Shown here: in pieces, positions 23,901 through 32,855 of the stretch | Numbering within the stretch: position 1 is the stretch's first letter | Layout: every line of letters starts with the position of its first letter | DNA from: Sipunculus nudus | Taxonomy: Eukaryota; Annelida; Sipuncula; Golfingiida; Sipunculidae | DNA: 64,000 nucleotides | Reading direction: 5' to 3' | NCBI GenBank assembly: GCA_026874595.1 | Contig: CM049308.1 | Location: forward strand, 12,790,001-12,854,000 | Notes under the pieces: model-generated | What the model saw: only the letters and a program-made list of their open reading frames with translations | Databases searched by the model: none | What the model was told of the DNA's origin: nothing | Made by a program: the position numbers and the translations under genes

Positions 23901-26900
23901 CCACATAGTAGGCCTTGATGGACACTTGGTTCATCTTTGTGCCAATAATAGGGCCTGGTAAGTCCTTCTTTCTGACTCATCCTCCAACCTTTCATGACTG
24001 CATCATAAACCAGTGGGAGCACTGGGTCTCATGGTGTTTCTCGCTTAATCTCCACAACACTGACTGGTAGGGGTTCCAAATGATAGTTATAAAACACATG
24101 TACAACATCTTTTCCTTTCTGCTCATTTGTGGATTTAAGCGGCAAGTGAGATAAACCTTCGGCCTTTGCGTGGTCTACTGAACATTTGTATTTGATCTTG
24201 TAGTTGTAGGCCGACAACTGTATAGCCCATCTCTGTAGGCGGGCAGCTGCTAAAGTAGGAATCGCAGTATGTTTACCAAACAAGGAAGTGAGAGGGCGAT
24301 GATCCGTATATAATGTAAATGTCCTACCATACAGGTACTGGTGAAATCATTTCACACCGAATATAATGCCCAAAGCCTCCTTGTCTATTTGCGAATAGTT
24401 TTGCTCCGTCTAATCGGGCATGATGTGAGATATCACTGCACCCACTCTGTAAGGGCTGGCATTGCATGCTAACTGAACTGGTAAGTTTTGATCATAATGA
24501 GTTAACACGTTTGATGATGTGATCAGTTCTTTTGCTTTACTGAACACCTGTTCACATTCAACAGTCCACACCCATGCCTTGCCTTTCTGTAACAGCTCAT
24601 TAAGGGGTTTTACTACAGATGCCAGGTTAGGCAAGAAACGTCCATAATAATTCATAAGTCCTAGAAAGGATCTCAGCTGAACTATACCTTCTGGTACAGT
24701 TGCTCCTGCGATTACTCAGACATTTTCGGGAGATGTGTGCAACCCGTCCTTATCGATCACATGACCTAAATACTCAACAGAATCTACCAGGAAGGCACAC
24801 TTCTCCTGTTTAACGGCTATAGTCCTCTAAACATGTGAGCACCATATCCAGATTATGTAGATGCTCCTCAGTACTGGTACCGGTCACCAGTATATCATCC
24901 AAGTAGCACATTGTCTTTGGTAAACCTTGTAGAACTTGATCCATAGCTTTCTGCCACAGGCTTGATGCAGAGGCTACACCATAAGGTAAACATGTATATT
25001 TATACAGTCCCTTGCAGGTAATCAAGGTCAGATATTTCTGCGACTCAGAGTCAATCTCCATTTGTTGATCGGCTTGAGCCAGATCAATTTTACCGAATTT
25101 CTGACCACCGGATGGAGCTGCAAACATGTCCTCTATCTTAGGAAGGGGATATTTATCCACCTTTAGCACAGGATTTAAGGTTACCCTAAAATTGCCACAC
25201 AGTCTGACGGAAGAGTCCTTTTTCACAACAGGGACTGCAGGAGTGCCCCATTCACTATGGTTGATTTTAATCAAAGTCCCAGCCTTTTCAAGCGGAACTA
25301 TTTCTTGGTCTACACGAGAACGCAACGCATACGGCACTGGTCTCGCTTTAATAAATTTGGGTTCACATCCGTCCATGACTGATAACTTGGCCTTTATGCC
25401 CTTTAATTTTCCAAGTTCCTTCTTGAACAAGGTAGAATGCTGCCCCAGTATATTCTTCAGACCAGCAGACTTGACTGTCACCTGTGTGCTTGCTGCCTGG
25501 TCCAAGTGATTCAGCCACTGTGATATCAGTTCTGACCACTTCAACTGAAAATGTCTGAGCCAATCTCGCCCAAATAATGGTGGTCCTTCACCCTGAACCA
25601 CATACAACTGTAATTCCCGCCACTGGTTCTTGTATCGTACAGTCACACGCAACACTCCCTTTGTAGCAACAGATTCACCCGTGTAGGTTTTTAGTCTCAA
25701 ATTGGACTGGCTCAGTGGAACCTTGCTAAAATGTTTATCATATAACTTTCAACTTTGTAGAAATGATGGACACAGAGGAACCAGTGTCTAGCTCCATTTG
25801 AACAGGAATTCCTTCATTAGCTGTCTTTATTCATATGGTGCTAGTAGTGGAACCATCTGATATGGCTTGTAGCTGACCAAATAATGGTTCCTCAATTTCA
25901 GATTCAATTTCTGGTTCCATTAAATGAAGGCCTGAGGATTTGCCCTTTTTCTTATGGTTTGGTCTGGTGTCTCTACTGACATTGGCTCCTCCTGGCTTCC
26001 TATGACTACTGCGACAAACACGCTCTATATGGCCTATCTTTACACAGTTCCGGCTTTTCTCAGTAAGAAAACTGCACTTATCTGGTGCATTGCGGGTGCA
26101 ACCACATCTGTAACAGGTCTTGTTACTTGCTGGTACTGCATTGTCTCTTTAAACAGATACTCTAAACACCTGTTCCTTGGGCTTATTACTCAGCTCTCTT
26201 GAAACTTTTGCTGCAATTTCCCATGAAAATGCTAACTGCTTTGCCTTTTCAAGTGTTAATATTGACTCTGCTAACAGTCTCTTTTGAATAGCTTCATGTC
26301 GAATTCCACATACAAAACGATCCCTGAGACTATCTTCAAGGCTATCGCCAGACTGGCAGTTCTTTGTCATCTTTTTTAACTCTGCTAAATACTGTGAAAG
26401 AGTCTCAGTCTCCTTCCGGTCTCGTTTGTAAAATCTGAATCGTTCCGCTATTATTAAGGGCGCTGGTGCATAAAGGCCTTTTAAAGTGTTCAATAAATCT
26501 GTGAGCGACTTACTTTGCGTGAGATCCGGTGCTACCAGCAAACGTAACAGTCCATAAGCTTTGTCCCCCGATGATAGTGAGGAAAGCTGGTACTTGTTTT
26601 TCCTCAGTGACACTTAGCCTGAAAGAACAGCATGACACGTTCTGCATAAGCTTCCCAGTCCTCGGAACTTTCGTCGAAAGGGCCGACAACGCCAATCACA
26701 CCAGACATTGCCGCCATTTTGTCAATGCACGAGCTATCGTTCACAAAACAAGTCCTTTGGACAAAAAACATGACTAATACAGTCTTTGGTCCTTTATCCT
26801 TCATATACCATCCTATTCTCCACTTGACACGTTGTAAGGTTATAAAATGAACAATACAAGCACCTGGTTAAACCCAGGTTTTACTATGGCACACAAGTAC

Positions 26901-29900
26901 AGCAGAAGCACACGGTGTCACGTAAAAATTTGTACAAAGTTCCGGTGTTACGTCAATACAGTTCTCACTTCACCTTTAAGGTGTTACATACAATACATCA
27001 CAGGTGTTGGTAGAAATACTTTAAAACTTGCTAATATGGTCTGTTTCTGGTATGCCTTGTATCACTTAATTATTCGTATTATATATTGTCCAGACTATAA
27101 GACCTGGGGTAGTTTTACTCTATTTACCTAATTTTTCAGCTGGATCATTTAAAGGTATTTATCCTTTTATCAATTATGCCCACAAATGGCAGAATTCACA
27201 GCTTCCCTAATGAGCCAAGCTTTCAGTGAAGCAACATATTGATTCTGAATTTGGGCCACGTTGTTCTATCATAGGCCCAGGATCGAGGATAATGACATAT
27301 CTGTTGCACATCTGAACAATAAAGGTCACGGGTTATGACCTCTCACCTGGATGGGGCTTAGCTGGGCTTTAAATCAAAGACATTTATAATGCACCTGTAT
27401 GGAGATTTATGCGTTCAGTCATTGCTCAAAATGATTAACTCACAGTAACACACCCTGACAATCACTGTCACGGGTCATGACCTCTCTCGCCTTGGCAGGA
27501 AGCCAGTGCCCGACCCTGTAACATTTGCATCATGGAACTTAGTTCCACCTACCAATCATAAGGCGCATATGTTATCATAAGTTTATTTTCTCACTTTTCC
27601 TTATGATCCCGTAGGACTTTTAACAGAACTTGAATGAAATGTCAGAAATTTATTTATTTCATAAGCGATTCTTTTAGTATCATGGAAAAAGCGAGCTATA
27701 AGAATTATTACGGACCTAGTGCAGAAATATGTTGAGATGCCTATGAGCAAGTCAAGTCGATATCTATCAATGTAAGAATTTTCTCAGTAGTAATGACGAT
27801 AATGTTCCAGTTTATAATAAAAGCCTCATTTTAAGATAATAATAAAACACAACAACTGGTTGCAAAAAATTATAATCACATATAACATATATGAAAGATT
27901 AAATATTAGATAAAAAAAAACCACCGACTTTCATTGTTGTTTTAGTCCAACACTTATGTCTCAACCTGAACTTCTGGGCCAGACCCCCTTTAAGGCAGAC
28001 ACCCTGCTATACAGACAAGTCATTAAGTCCTGTGGCTGAGGGGTTTCACTGCACATAAATTTCTTTGTATTTTTACCATCTCATGGTGATTGTTGTAGAA
28101 ACCTGCTACTCCTGTAGTGGAACAGGCTGTGATAAGGTACAAGATGCCAACAGTACTATGGCAGCCTGTGATGGCATGGGCAGTTCAGCATCATGCAAGG
28201 TTTGTATATTTGTTATCAAAAACTTAATTTCAGTGTAACAGTAGTGTGAATTGTCATCTTATTTGCTGAACACACAAGACTAAGGACTTTGTTGTTTTGT
28301 TACTTGTATCCGCCAAAACAGAGTTTTGCGGATACTATGTTTTCAGCTGCACGCCGCCGCGGCCGCCGCCGCCGCGTAGGTGTCCGGAGAACTCCTCCGT
28401 AACCGCTGGGCGGAATTTTCTGAAACCCGGGATTATGTTCGGGTCACATGTGAACTGCTTCGCCCCGATTTTGTTTTGACCTCTGACCTTTCCTCTGCGC
28501 TCTGCATCCGTTTGTGCATCTGTTTCCACACATAAACCCACATATCTCGGGAACCGTTTGACCGATCAGGAAATTTTTTTTGCACAAATGTAGCCCTCGG
28601 AGAGCTTTATAACATACACCAAAAATGGTGGCGCCACCTGCAACCATGTTTGCACAGTGTCCATCTGTTCGTCTGCCTTGGGTTAAAATCACTCATATCT
28701 CTGCAGTGACTTGACTAATTCACCTGAAATTCGGCATGCGCAAACATCCTGGATAGCTTTTCTGATTTTATGACAGGTGGCGCCACCCACATTCACATTT
28801 ACGCTGCAGACATCCAAGCTCATATCTCGGGAACCGTTTGACCGATCAGGAAAATTCTTTTGCACAAATGTAGCCCTTGGAGAGCTTTATAACATACACC
28901 AAAAATGGTGGCGCCACCTGCAACCATGTTTGCACAATGTCCAGCTGTTCGTCTGCCTTGGGTTAAAATCACTCATATCTCTGCAGTGACTTGACTAATT
29001 CACCTGAAATTTGGCATGCTTATACATCCTGGATAACTTTTCTGATTTTATGACAGGTGGCGCCACCTACATTCACGTTTACGCTGCAGACATCCAAGCT
29101 CATATCTCGGGAACAGTTTGACCGATCAGGAAAATTCTTTTGCACAAATGTAGCCCTTGGAGAGCTTTATAACATACACTAAAAATGGTGGCGCCACCTG
29201 CAACCATGTTTGCACAGTGTCCATCTGTTCGTCTGCCTTGGGTTAAAATCACTCATATCTCTGTAGTGACTTGACTAATTCACCTAAAATTTGGCATGCC
29301 TATGTATCCAGGATATCTTTTCTGATTTTATGACAGGTGGCGCCACCTACATTCATGTTTACGCTGCAGACATCCAAGCTCATATCTCAGGAACCGTTTG
29401 ACCGATCAGGAAAATTTTTTTGCACAAATGTAGCCCTTGGAGAGCTTTATAACATACACAAAAAATGGTGGCGCCACCTGCAACCATGTTTGCACAGTGT
29501 CCAGCTGTTCGTCTGCCTTGGGTTAAAATCACTCATATCTCTGCAGTGGTTTGACTAATTCACCTGAAATTCGGCATGCTTATACATCCTGGATAGCTTT
29601 TCTGATTTTATGACAGGTGGCGCCACCTACAATCAAGTTTACGCTGCAGACATCCAAGCTCATATCTAGGGAACCGTTTGACCGATTGGGCCAAAATTTT
29701 GCATGTGTATAAATCTCATATAGCTCTTTATCATAGCAAAACTGGTGGCGCCACCTGCAGCCATGTTTGCACAGCTCCCGTCTGTTTGTCTGCCATGGGA
29801 TAAAAACACTCATGCATTCTAGTTTATGCAGCAGATATCCAAGCTCATATCTTGGGAACCGTTTGACCGATTGGGCCAAAGTTTGGCATGTGTATAGTTC

Positions 29901-32855
29901 TCACAAAGCTCTTTATCATACGCTAAACTGGTGGCACCACCTGCAACCCTTTTTTGCACAGCGTCCATCTGTTTGTCTGCCAAGGGCAAAAATCACTCAT
30001 ATACAATATAGTGGTTTGACTTATCTGCCTTAAATTTTACATATGTATACAACTTGGACGGCTTTCTGGATTTTTTGGTAGGTAGCGCAACCTACATACA
30101 CAATTTGGCTGCAGACATTCATGCTAATATCCAATACTTCACCCGTTCCACTCTGATTTAGGCGGATACAAGTAGTCGCTTGTCGACTACCCGTATTCTA
30201 GTTTCATTTTGAACTTTGAAGCTGCTGCAGAATGTACAGGCTTGTCCATAACGTGATACTTGTCAATGTATAATTTATATATATCTGCTGACCTTGCATG
30301 CAGGTTCAGTCAGGTGGACCACAGCAGAGTCATATCATTTAACACAAAATTGATTTTTTTTTAGACCACCATGGTTATGGAGGGATCTTCAGTAACCTAT
30401 ACAAGAGAATGTGCCCAACAAGCCTGTACCAATACAACTGAGCAATGCTCCACAGTAACCAGTGGTGAAGATCAGAGTACAACGGTCAGTCTTTTCTTTT
30501 TCCCTCAAAGCTTGCCAGGTAGCATCTCTGTGAAATTGTACAGCAGTTTTTAACTCAGCTGACTTTGAGTCAACTGAGCTATTGTCATGGTCCAGTGGCT
30601 GTCATGGTGTTCGTCCATTAACAGGGCATGTTTTAAAACTGCTGAACCTATGAATCCAAAATTCAGCATACAGTTAGAAGCCCCCAAAATCTCCCATGAT
30701 ACAAAAATTTGGGTCACTATAACCTCATCCCTTTGAGATATTAAGGAAAAACATCAATTTTCCATTAAACACCAATTGTTTTACTTGAAGGCTGCATGAT
30801 ATCAAAATCACTGATCTGATATTGATCATATTTAATATATCCATTCCTCTACATTTTCTAATGTACTTTCCAGAAATAAGGTCATTATTGTGTTATTTTT
30901 TTTAAGTAATAGTCCCAAACATAATGCACTTAGTGAAAAATCAGAAAATATATTAACTCACTAAACATGAAAATTTTGAAGCTACAGATTTTTTTTAGGG
31001 ATGTAAATTTATATATTCAATATTCAATTGTATACCCAAAAATTACTAAGTAATTACTAAGTAAGCATAATAATAGTTTCTCCCTCATCCAACCAAATAT
31101 ACCTGATTTGAAAAGGGGATATTTTTTTATATAAAATTTAATGAATCTTTTATTTTAGTTAAAAAAATTATCATGTTCTGAAAACTCCAATGTACAGTAT
31201 TTTTTTAATAGTTATTCAAGGAATAATCTTGAAGATGCCATTTTGTGGCATTATGTTCTTTAAGTGATATTATCTTTAAAAAAAAATGTTCTTTTAAATT
31301 CAGTTTAAACATTTTGATATAAAAAATTATAAAAAGTAGATTTGTGTGCATAATTTTACTTGATGTGAGCCAAACTATGGGTAAATAATTATGATGCAAT
31401 TCTGAATTAACTTTCTGATATTTTGATTGCAAATTTTTTTTTAAATTTAAAATAAATAAAATGAATCTGATAAAAACCATTAATGCAAAAAAAAAAGGAT
31501 ATGCTAAAAAATAGGGTTTAATATTAACTTAAAAGCATTATTCCCCCTGAAAGTGAAATTAAGGTATATGTCCTTGTTGTCCACCTGTCTATCTGTAAAT
31601 ATATTTCATGTGCAACACAGTATCGCAAAACTGTTAGTGTTTTTATGGCTGTGTTATCAGAGTATTAGCTTTGCCATCATTTATTTAGAACTCTTACTAA
31701 CCAAGTAGGAGGGCCATTTCCCTTAGCTTTCAAATGCTAATACATAAAAACAGTTACAATAGAAATAAGCATATTTTGCATTTGCTAAAATTTTTCAAAC
31801 TTCGACCGAGTGCTGTAACCCATTGGTCCCTTGTTTTATTGTGTCATAGCCCCTTGAAAACTTCCAATAAATTTTGTGTACCTAGGTGTACCATTTGGTT
31901 GTTTAAAACCTGATCTTCTGGTTGGAATGTAAAATGTGAACACTAGATTTCAACAGGAATTCTAAAATCATGAGTGGTCAACCATTCCTTGAAGGTTGTG
32001 TACAAACACTGACAATAACAGTGGTGATGGGCATATGGTGAAAGGGACTGGTTGACAAGAAGTCAGTGAAGTGCAGGGGCTGCTCAGTGCATCATTTTCT
32101 TACGCTTATTTTTATTGCTGATACAGGCCTAACTGACAGTACTAATTAGGGTGTATAAAAGATCATAGGTGTATCTTGGCAGTGTCTTGCTCCAAAGATC
32201 CGGCTCTGTTGTCACAGTTGTGAATGTCATCTGATGTTCAGGTGCATAAGAGCAGTTATTATTGAAATGGTGCACTTTGCGTAATAAAATAATGACAGAA
32301 AAAAAAATAACTTCTTTTGCACGGTGGGATGACTTGAATTGTAGACAATTCCTACACCAAACACATTGCTCATTTGAAATATTGATGTACAGAGCTGCCA
32401 AGTACCTGCAGCAATAATAATAATAGCATTAATCTAAATACAAAAATCCAGTGCACGTGTGGCACCTGCTGACATTTTTGGGTCATTGCATTGACAAGTC
32501 ATATTTCATAAGATCTCAAATGATAAAAGTAAAAAGTTTACCTGATATTTCAGTACCTGGTTCAGGTTGGATCCTTTACTTTGTATTTTCACTTGGCAAA
32601 ACCAAGAATGACTCTTTGGTCCTGAACACTGCAGAAAATCATTTTTTTAGCAAGGTCAACTAACATCTTATCATTGTCATGTGTAGAGCTTATGAAGATT
32701 TTTTTATTTATTTTCAGACATGCATGAAATGTTGTGTAGGAAGCAGCTGTAATGGCGGCCTGCTGGATGGTCCTGCAGAGTCTGGAGGAAGCCATGTTCA
32801 TGTAGGAGTGGCTGGCCTGCTGTCTCTCCTCATAAGCTTAATGTTAAATTACTAA
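2829..32855 (+). CDS. Cysteine-rich furin-like repeat + Ly6/uPAR domain GPI-anchored protein (5' partial)
   Basis: Eight exons join in frame: 2829-2927, 19353-19448, 19959-20060, 20512-20613, 21230-21328, 28099-28199, 30365-30484 and 32718-32855 (stop TAA). All borders are AG/GT. The first five exons are 96-102 nt, phase 1 at both ends, and each carries one CxxxCxxC...CxxC...C module like furin-like/growth-factor-receptor cysteine repeats. The last three exons form one Ly6/uPAR domain: it opens CYSC and closes CCVGSSCN, the family signature. A short Ser/Gly linker and a hydrophobic C-terminus ([14 protein letters not shown]) follow, typical of a GPI-attachment signal. The inferred product is therefore an extracellular, membrane-anchored protein. 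The start and signal peptide lie before the window. The ligand is unknown and I do not recognise a named orthologue. Introns hold several transposons. Confidence 0.85.
2928..3583. other. Intron, nothing recognised
   Basis: AT-rich intron sequence after the first visible exon. No repeat boundary or coding similarity that I can support. Confidence 0.4.
3584..4432. repeat. Interspersed repeat R1 (copy of 12654-13495)
   Basis: About 850 bp that recurs, diverged, at 12654-13495 in the same orientation. Both copies start near 'atatattattttg' and end at 'acctggatatttgagctg'. Shared landmarks include the 'aaaataggcctat' and 'ctgttgctctgtcaaccgtc' blocks. The short ORFs on both strands are not conserved between the two copies, so I do not call them genes. 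The repeat class is unknown. Confidence 0.75.
4433..6746. other. Intron without a supported gene
   Basis: No exon can be supported. An open frame of 124 codons lies on the - strand at 5510-5884. It starts with a CSCASCQ cysteine cluster, but it has no recognisable domain and its C-terminal third is low-complexity. 5650-6700 is richer in CG dinucleotides than its surroundings. Confidence 0.4.
6747..6978. repeat. Split direct repeat B, distal copy
   Basis: Starts 'tttatggacgggcaatgg' and ends near 'ggcttgattccgcc'. The same sequence recurs at 7398-7605, apart from about 27 bp around 6878-6905 present only here. Confidence 0.8.
7140..7398. repeat. Split direct repeat A, inner copy (259 bp)
   Basis: Reads 'attaaatgcgttgttg' to 'cattaattatat' and matches 12144-12402 with one visible difference (T/C near 7156). 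It directly abuts the second B copy at 7398, the arrangement expected of an A-B junction in a split-direct-repeat element. Confidence 0.88.
7398..7605. repeat. Split direct repeat B, inner copy
   Basis: Second copy of the 6747-6978 sequence, starting 'tttatggacgggcaat'. It is followed by unique sequence and a run of about 21 T at 7690-7710. Confidence 0.8.
7985..8935. repeat. 69-bp minisatellite
   Basis: About a dozen units of 69 bp, core 'ggaggccactctcgggtcc' followed by 'ctatacactgtattatg'. The central six (8200-8640) are almost identical and the outer units are diverged and shorter. Because 69 is a multiple of three, both strands stay open (a 23-residue repeat on +), which is a trivial consequence of unit length. 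It lies between the recombinase stop and the B repeat, so it is internal to the mobile element. Confidence 0.9.
8944..10301 (-). pseudogene. Tyrosine recombinase (phage-integrase family) of the mobile element, one frameshift
   Basis: Catalyses strand exchange through a tyrosine nucleophile, and in such elements inserts a circular DNA intermediate. The N-terminal ~130 residues are charged and low-complexity (Arg/Lys near the start, then Ser/Gln/Glu-rich). The core-binding domain follows ([20 protein letters not shown] onward), then the catalytic domain. Box I arginine is in YGFFRVGEL. The HxxR pair is in [13 protein letters not shown], the Trp of GRW is present, and the presumptive catalytic Tyr is in FHSYIR. 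The frame changes once at about 9160-9170, after VPGPLLHI: the last ~75 residues, with HxxR and Tyr, are in another frame. All key residues survive, so inactivation looks recent or is an assembly indel. It lies downstream of the SGNH ORF on the same strand. Confidence 0.88.
10475..11098. repeat. Five hairpin-forming tandem units between the two element ORFs
   Basis: Five units at about 10475, 10618, 10752, 10871 and 11039, spaced 120-170 bp. Each has 'ctaggaca', then 'catgtagccc', then 'cggc', then 'ctagtgttat', so AACACTAG and CTAGTGTT arms face each other across ~45 bp. The units are separated by 15-25-base T runs, and a TTTA microsatellite sits at 10922-10950. Confidence 0.8.
11193..11813 (-). 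CDS. SGNH (GDSL-type) hydrolase encoded by the mobile element
   Basis: Predicted esterase/acyl hydrolase of about 206 residues, a normal length for a compact SGNH domain. I prefer the Met at 11813 ([15 protein letters not shown]), just before the first strand, although the frame is open to 11855. Block I is [10 protein letters not shown], with Ser kept but Ala where most members have Asp. The block II Gly is in GIGGRC, block III is VGGND with the oxyanion Asn, and block V is DDGVHFN with the Asp/His pair. All four SGNH residues are therefore present and the frame is intact. Esterase domains of this fold occur in some non-LTR (CR1) elements and, as I recall, in some Ngaro/DIRS-group elements. 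Its role in transposition is unknown. It precedes the recombinase by about 900 bp. Confidence 0.8.
   Translation of the reverse strand: MAAFVYNSALVLGASETRRLNQAIMAFPPSATALKPNFGFDESAVKIHIHGIGGRCVRTTRQYDMPVVKCLKSQVVLLAVGGNDLSDKNFEGRPEVVGHRLLQLAELLHHEYDVARILVSSLGPRYPPFCGRDYPVDYLNKVRITNQYLEAVLGDTDFATFWDNTKCFKWGPHLFDDDGVHFNTTGTKCWYKSLRGCLVRALRGQP
12144..12402. repeat. Split direct repeat A, outer copy (259 bp)
   Basis: Matches 7140-7398 over its whole length. On the - strand it is the leading end of the element, upstream of the SGNH ORF. A promoter would be expected here by analogy with other retroelements, but I cannot point to specific elements. Confidence 0.88.
12654..13495. repeat. Interspersed repeat R2 (copy of 3584-4432)
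   Basis: Second copy of the ~845-bp repeat. Its end (13495) is the same as R1's end, and the gypsy fragment starts immediately after it. The 250 bp between the recombinase element and this repeat (12403-12653) show nothing I recognise. Confidence 0.75.
13501..18300 (+). pseudogene. gypsy pol polyprotein, element 1 (broken)
   Basis: A protease-like segment (13518-13757) has DTAAS where active retropepsins have DTGAS/DTGSS, and ends at a stop. Reverse transcriptase runs over 13801-14700: RPVPYALR and [10 protein letters not shown] are recognisable, an in-frame TGA lies at 14329, and the catalytic YxDD is changed to YLDG at 14431-14442. RNase H pieces are at 14751-15034 and, after the insertion, 16578-16790 ([27 protein letters not shown]). 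The integrase zinc-finger region is degraded (about 17000-17220). The integrase core (17308-17625) keeps the DDE residues in [15 protein letters not shown] and [10 protein letters not shown], then stops. The C-terminal domain is at 17804-18136. Several stops and shifts make it non-functional; it is annotated only as a fossil. Confidence 0.88.
15035..16577 (+). mobile_element. Helentron-like non-autonomous element with ~180-bp tandem core, inserted in gypsy RNase H
   Basis: It interrupts the RNase H frame of gypsy element 1, between a T run at 15030-15034 and 'tgtataaag' at 16578. Near the left end is 'tgtccccgcc', and near the right end its inverted partner 'ggcgggggca'. The right end then carries a perfect hairpin GTGTCG-TTC-CGACAC (16555-16569) and, two bases later, CTAG. 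That combination of subterminal inverted repeats, 3' hairpin and CTAG, with insertion between T residues, is described for Helentron-associated elements (DINE-1 and bivalve pearl types). The core has about eight units of ~180 bp, each with 'aatgcctgcagatat' and 'gaccagttacagat'. It has no coding capacity; the short ORFs are repeat shadows. Confidence 0.7.
18946..19081 (+). repeat. Putative 3' LTR of gypsy element 1
   Basis: Begins TGTAGTG directly after a 13-base purine tract, contains AATAAA at 19018-19023 and ends near CTAACA. No second copy exists in the window to confirm the borders, and the end could be a few bases later. The 18301-18932 stretch before it is AT-rich without a recognised gene. 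Confidence 0.5.
19353..19448 (+). CDS. Exon: furin-like module 2
   Basis: Acceptor 'tctcccttcag', phase 1/1, 32 codons ([17 protein letters not shown]...C). The donor 'gttggt' is weaker than those of neighbouring exons. It starts only ~270 bp after the putative end of gypsy element 1. Confidence 0.82.
19959..20060 (+). CDS. Exon: furin-like module 3
   Basis: Acceptor 'catttttcag', donor 'gtaagt', phase 1/1, 34 codons. The pattern CLTNCWKCQ...[10 protein letters not shown]...C is the most typical of the set. One N-glycosylation-type site (NAT) is present. Confidence 0.88.
20512..20613 (+). CDS. Exon: furin-like module 4
   Basis: Acceptor 'gtctgtttcag', donor 'gtaggt', phase 1/1, 34 codons. 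Pattern CGTGCTVC...[10 protein letters not shown]...C, with one NRT glycosylation-type site. Confidence 0.88.
21230..21328 (+). CDS. Exon: furin-like module 5
   Basis: Acceptor 'tgattgcag', donor 'gtaagt', phase 1/1, 33 codons. Pattern CGISDCATC...[10 protein letters not shown]...C. The following intron (6.8 kb) contains the second gypsy element. Confidence 0.88.
22248..22429 (-). repeat. 3' LTR of gypsy element 2
   Basis: 182 bp, 'tgacacgttgtaaggtt' to 'caatacatcaca' on +. It pairs with 26825-27002. Confidence 0.92.
22722..25840 (-). pseudogene. gypsy pol polyprotein, element 2 (frameshifted)
   Basis: The protease keeps ELDTGSS at about 25770-25795. The RT region 24810-25700 is one open frame with [13 protein letters not shown] and an intact YLDD (about 24890-24901). 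It shifts frame after LEDYS, and the RT thumb/RNase H continues at 24410-24655 and 24029-24283. The integrase zinc-binding motif (HSGHQGI...CQACN) is at 23601-23906, and the core's first Asp region is at 23480-23779. The second and third DDE parts are disrupted near 23400-23480, with remnants at 23156-23371. The C-terminal domain ([14 protein letters not shown]) is at 22787-23092, and the tail ends at a TAA at 22722. RT could once have been active, but the integrase is broken. Confidence 0.9.
26149..26717 (-). pseudogene. gypsy gag, element 2 (frameshifted)
   Basis: The likely start is MAAMSGVIG at 26717; an upstream Met in the same frame exists at 26804. The capsid-like segment ([13 protein letters not shown]) changes frame near 26610 and again near 26540. 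It then runs to 26149 with the typical gag block ([28 protein letters not shown]). A cysteine-rich stretch around 26050-26110 looks like a degenerate zinc knuckle. Confidence 0.85.
26825..27002 (-). repeat. 5' LTR of gypsy element 2
   Basis: 178 bp partner of 22248-22429, followed by the GGTGT target duplication at 27003-27007. Confidence 0.92.
28099..28199 (+). CDS. Exon: LU domain part 1
   Basis: Acceptor 'tgttgtag', donor 'gtttgt', enters in phase 1 and leaves in phase 0. It encodes [14 protein letters not shown]...CDGMG...CK, the opening cysteines of a Ly6/uPAR fold. The phase switch marks the border between the repeat-module array and the LU domain. Confidence 0.88.
28302..30207 (+). 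mobile_element. Helentron-like element with 280-bp tandem modules
   Basis: ACTTGTATCCGCC at 28302-28314 has a perfect inverted partner at 30161-30173. After it come a perfect hairpin TAGTCG-CTTGT-CGACTA (30173-30189) and CTAG about eight bases later. The interior has modules with an exact 280-bp spacing ('catatct' at 28821, 29101, 29381, 29661), each with two copies of the palindrome core GGTGGCGCCACC. The open frames repeated at 28777 and 29337 come from the modules. An inverted relative lies at 43010-44172. It sits in an LU-domain intron. Confidence 0.75.
30365..30484 (+). CDS. Exon: LU domain part 2
   Basis: Acceptor 'ttttttttag', donor 'gtcagt', phase 0/0, 40 codons. It encodes the central LU segment ([20 protein letters not shown] ... 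CSTV) with an NTT glycosylation-type site. Confidence 0.88.
30545..31200 (+). repeat. AGCTCAGCTGAC-family copy (second subtype)
   Basis: Begins 'aactcagctgactttgagtc', then resembles the copy at 543-825 ('aatccaaaattc', 'aaaaacatcaattttccatt'). Its right border is unclear. The rest of this intron (31200-32717) is AT-rich with nothing I recognise. Confidence 0.65.
32718..32855 (+). CDS. Last exon: LU domain end and GPI signal
   Basis: Acceptor 'tttattttcag', 45 codons plus [16 protein letters not shown] is the closing CCxxxxCN motif of LU domains. Next come DGPAESGGS, a plausible GPI attachment zone, and a hydrophobic tail of about 17 residues ending at the stop. Confidence 0.9.
   Translation, partial: TCMKCCVGSSCNGGLLDGPAESGGSHVHVGVAGLLSLLISLMLNY

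Larger units (their letters stand above)
22243..27007 (-). mobile_element. Ty3/gypsy LTR retrotransposon, complete structure but decayed (element 2)
   Basis: Both LTRs are present (26825-27002 and 22248-22429), TG...CA-bounded, flanked by the 5-bp target duplication GGTGT (22243-22247 and 27003-27007). On the - strand the order is LTR, gag, protease, RT, RNase H, integrase, purine tract, LTR. The pyrimidine run at 22430-22443 on + is the polypurine tract on -. The two LTRs differ by several substitutions and small indels, and the ORFs carry frameshifts, so it is an old insertion. It lies in an intron of the + strand cysteine-rich gene, antisense to it. Confidence 0.92.
22075..28051. mobile_element. 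Possible pogo/Tigger-like DNA transposon remnant, split by gypsy element 2
   Basis: CAGTAAAACCCC at 22075 and its imperfect inverted partner ending 'ggggtttcactg' at 28051 resemble terminal inverted repeats of pogo/Tigger-type transposons. Without the gypsy insertion the element would be about 1.2 kb, and it contains no transposase that I can see. The outer flanks do not show a clear TA duplication, so the assignment is weak. Confidence 0.35.

Noticed and set aside
28297-30033. Repeated ~70-residue frames ([11 protein letters not shown]...) as small proteins
   Set aside because: They come from the 280-bp modules of a non-coding element and degrade between units.
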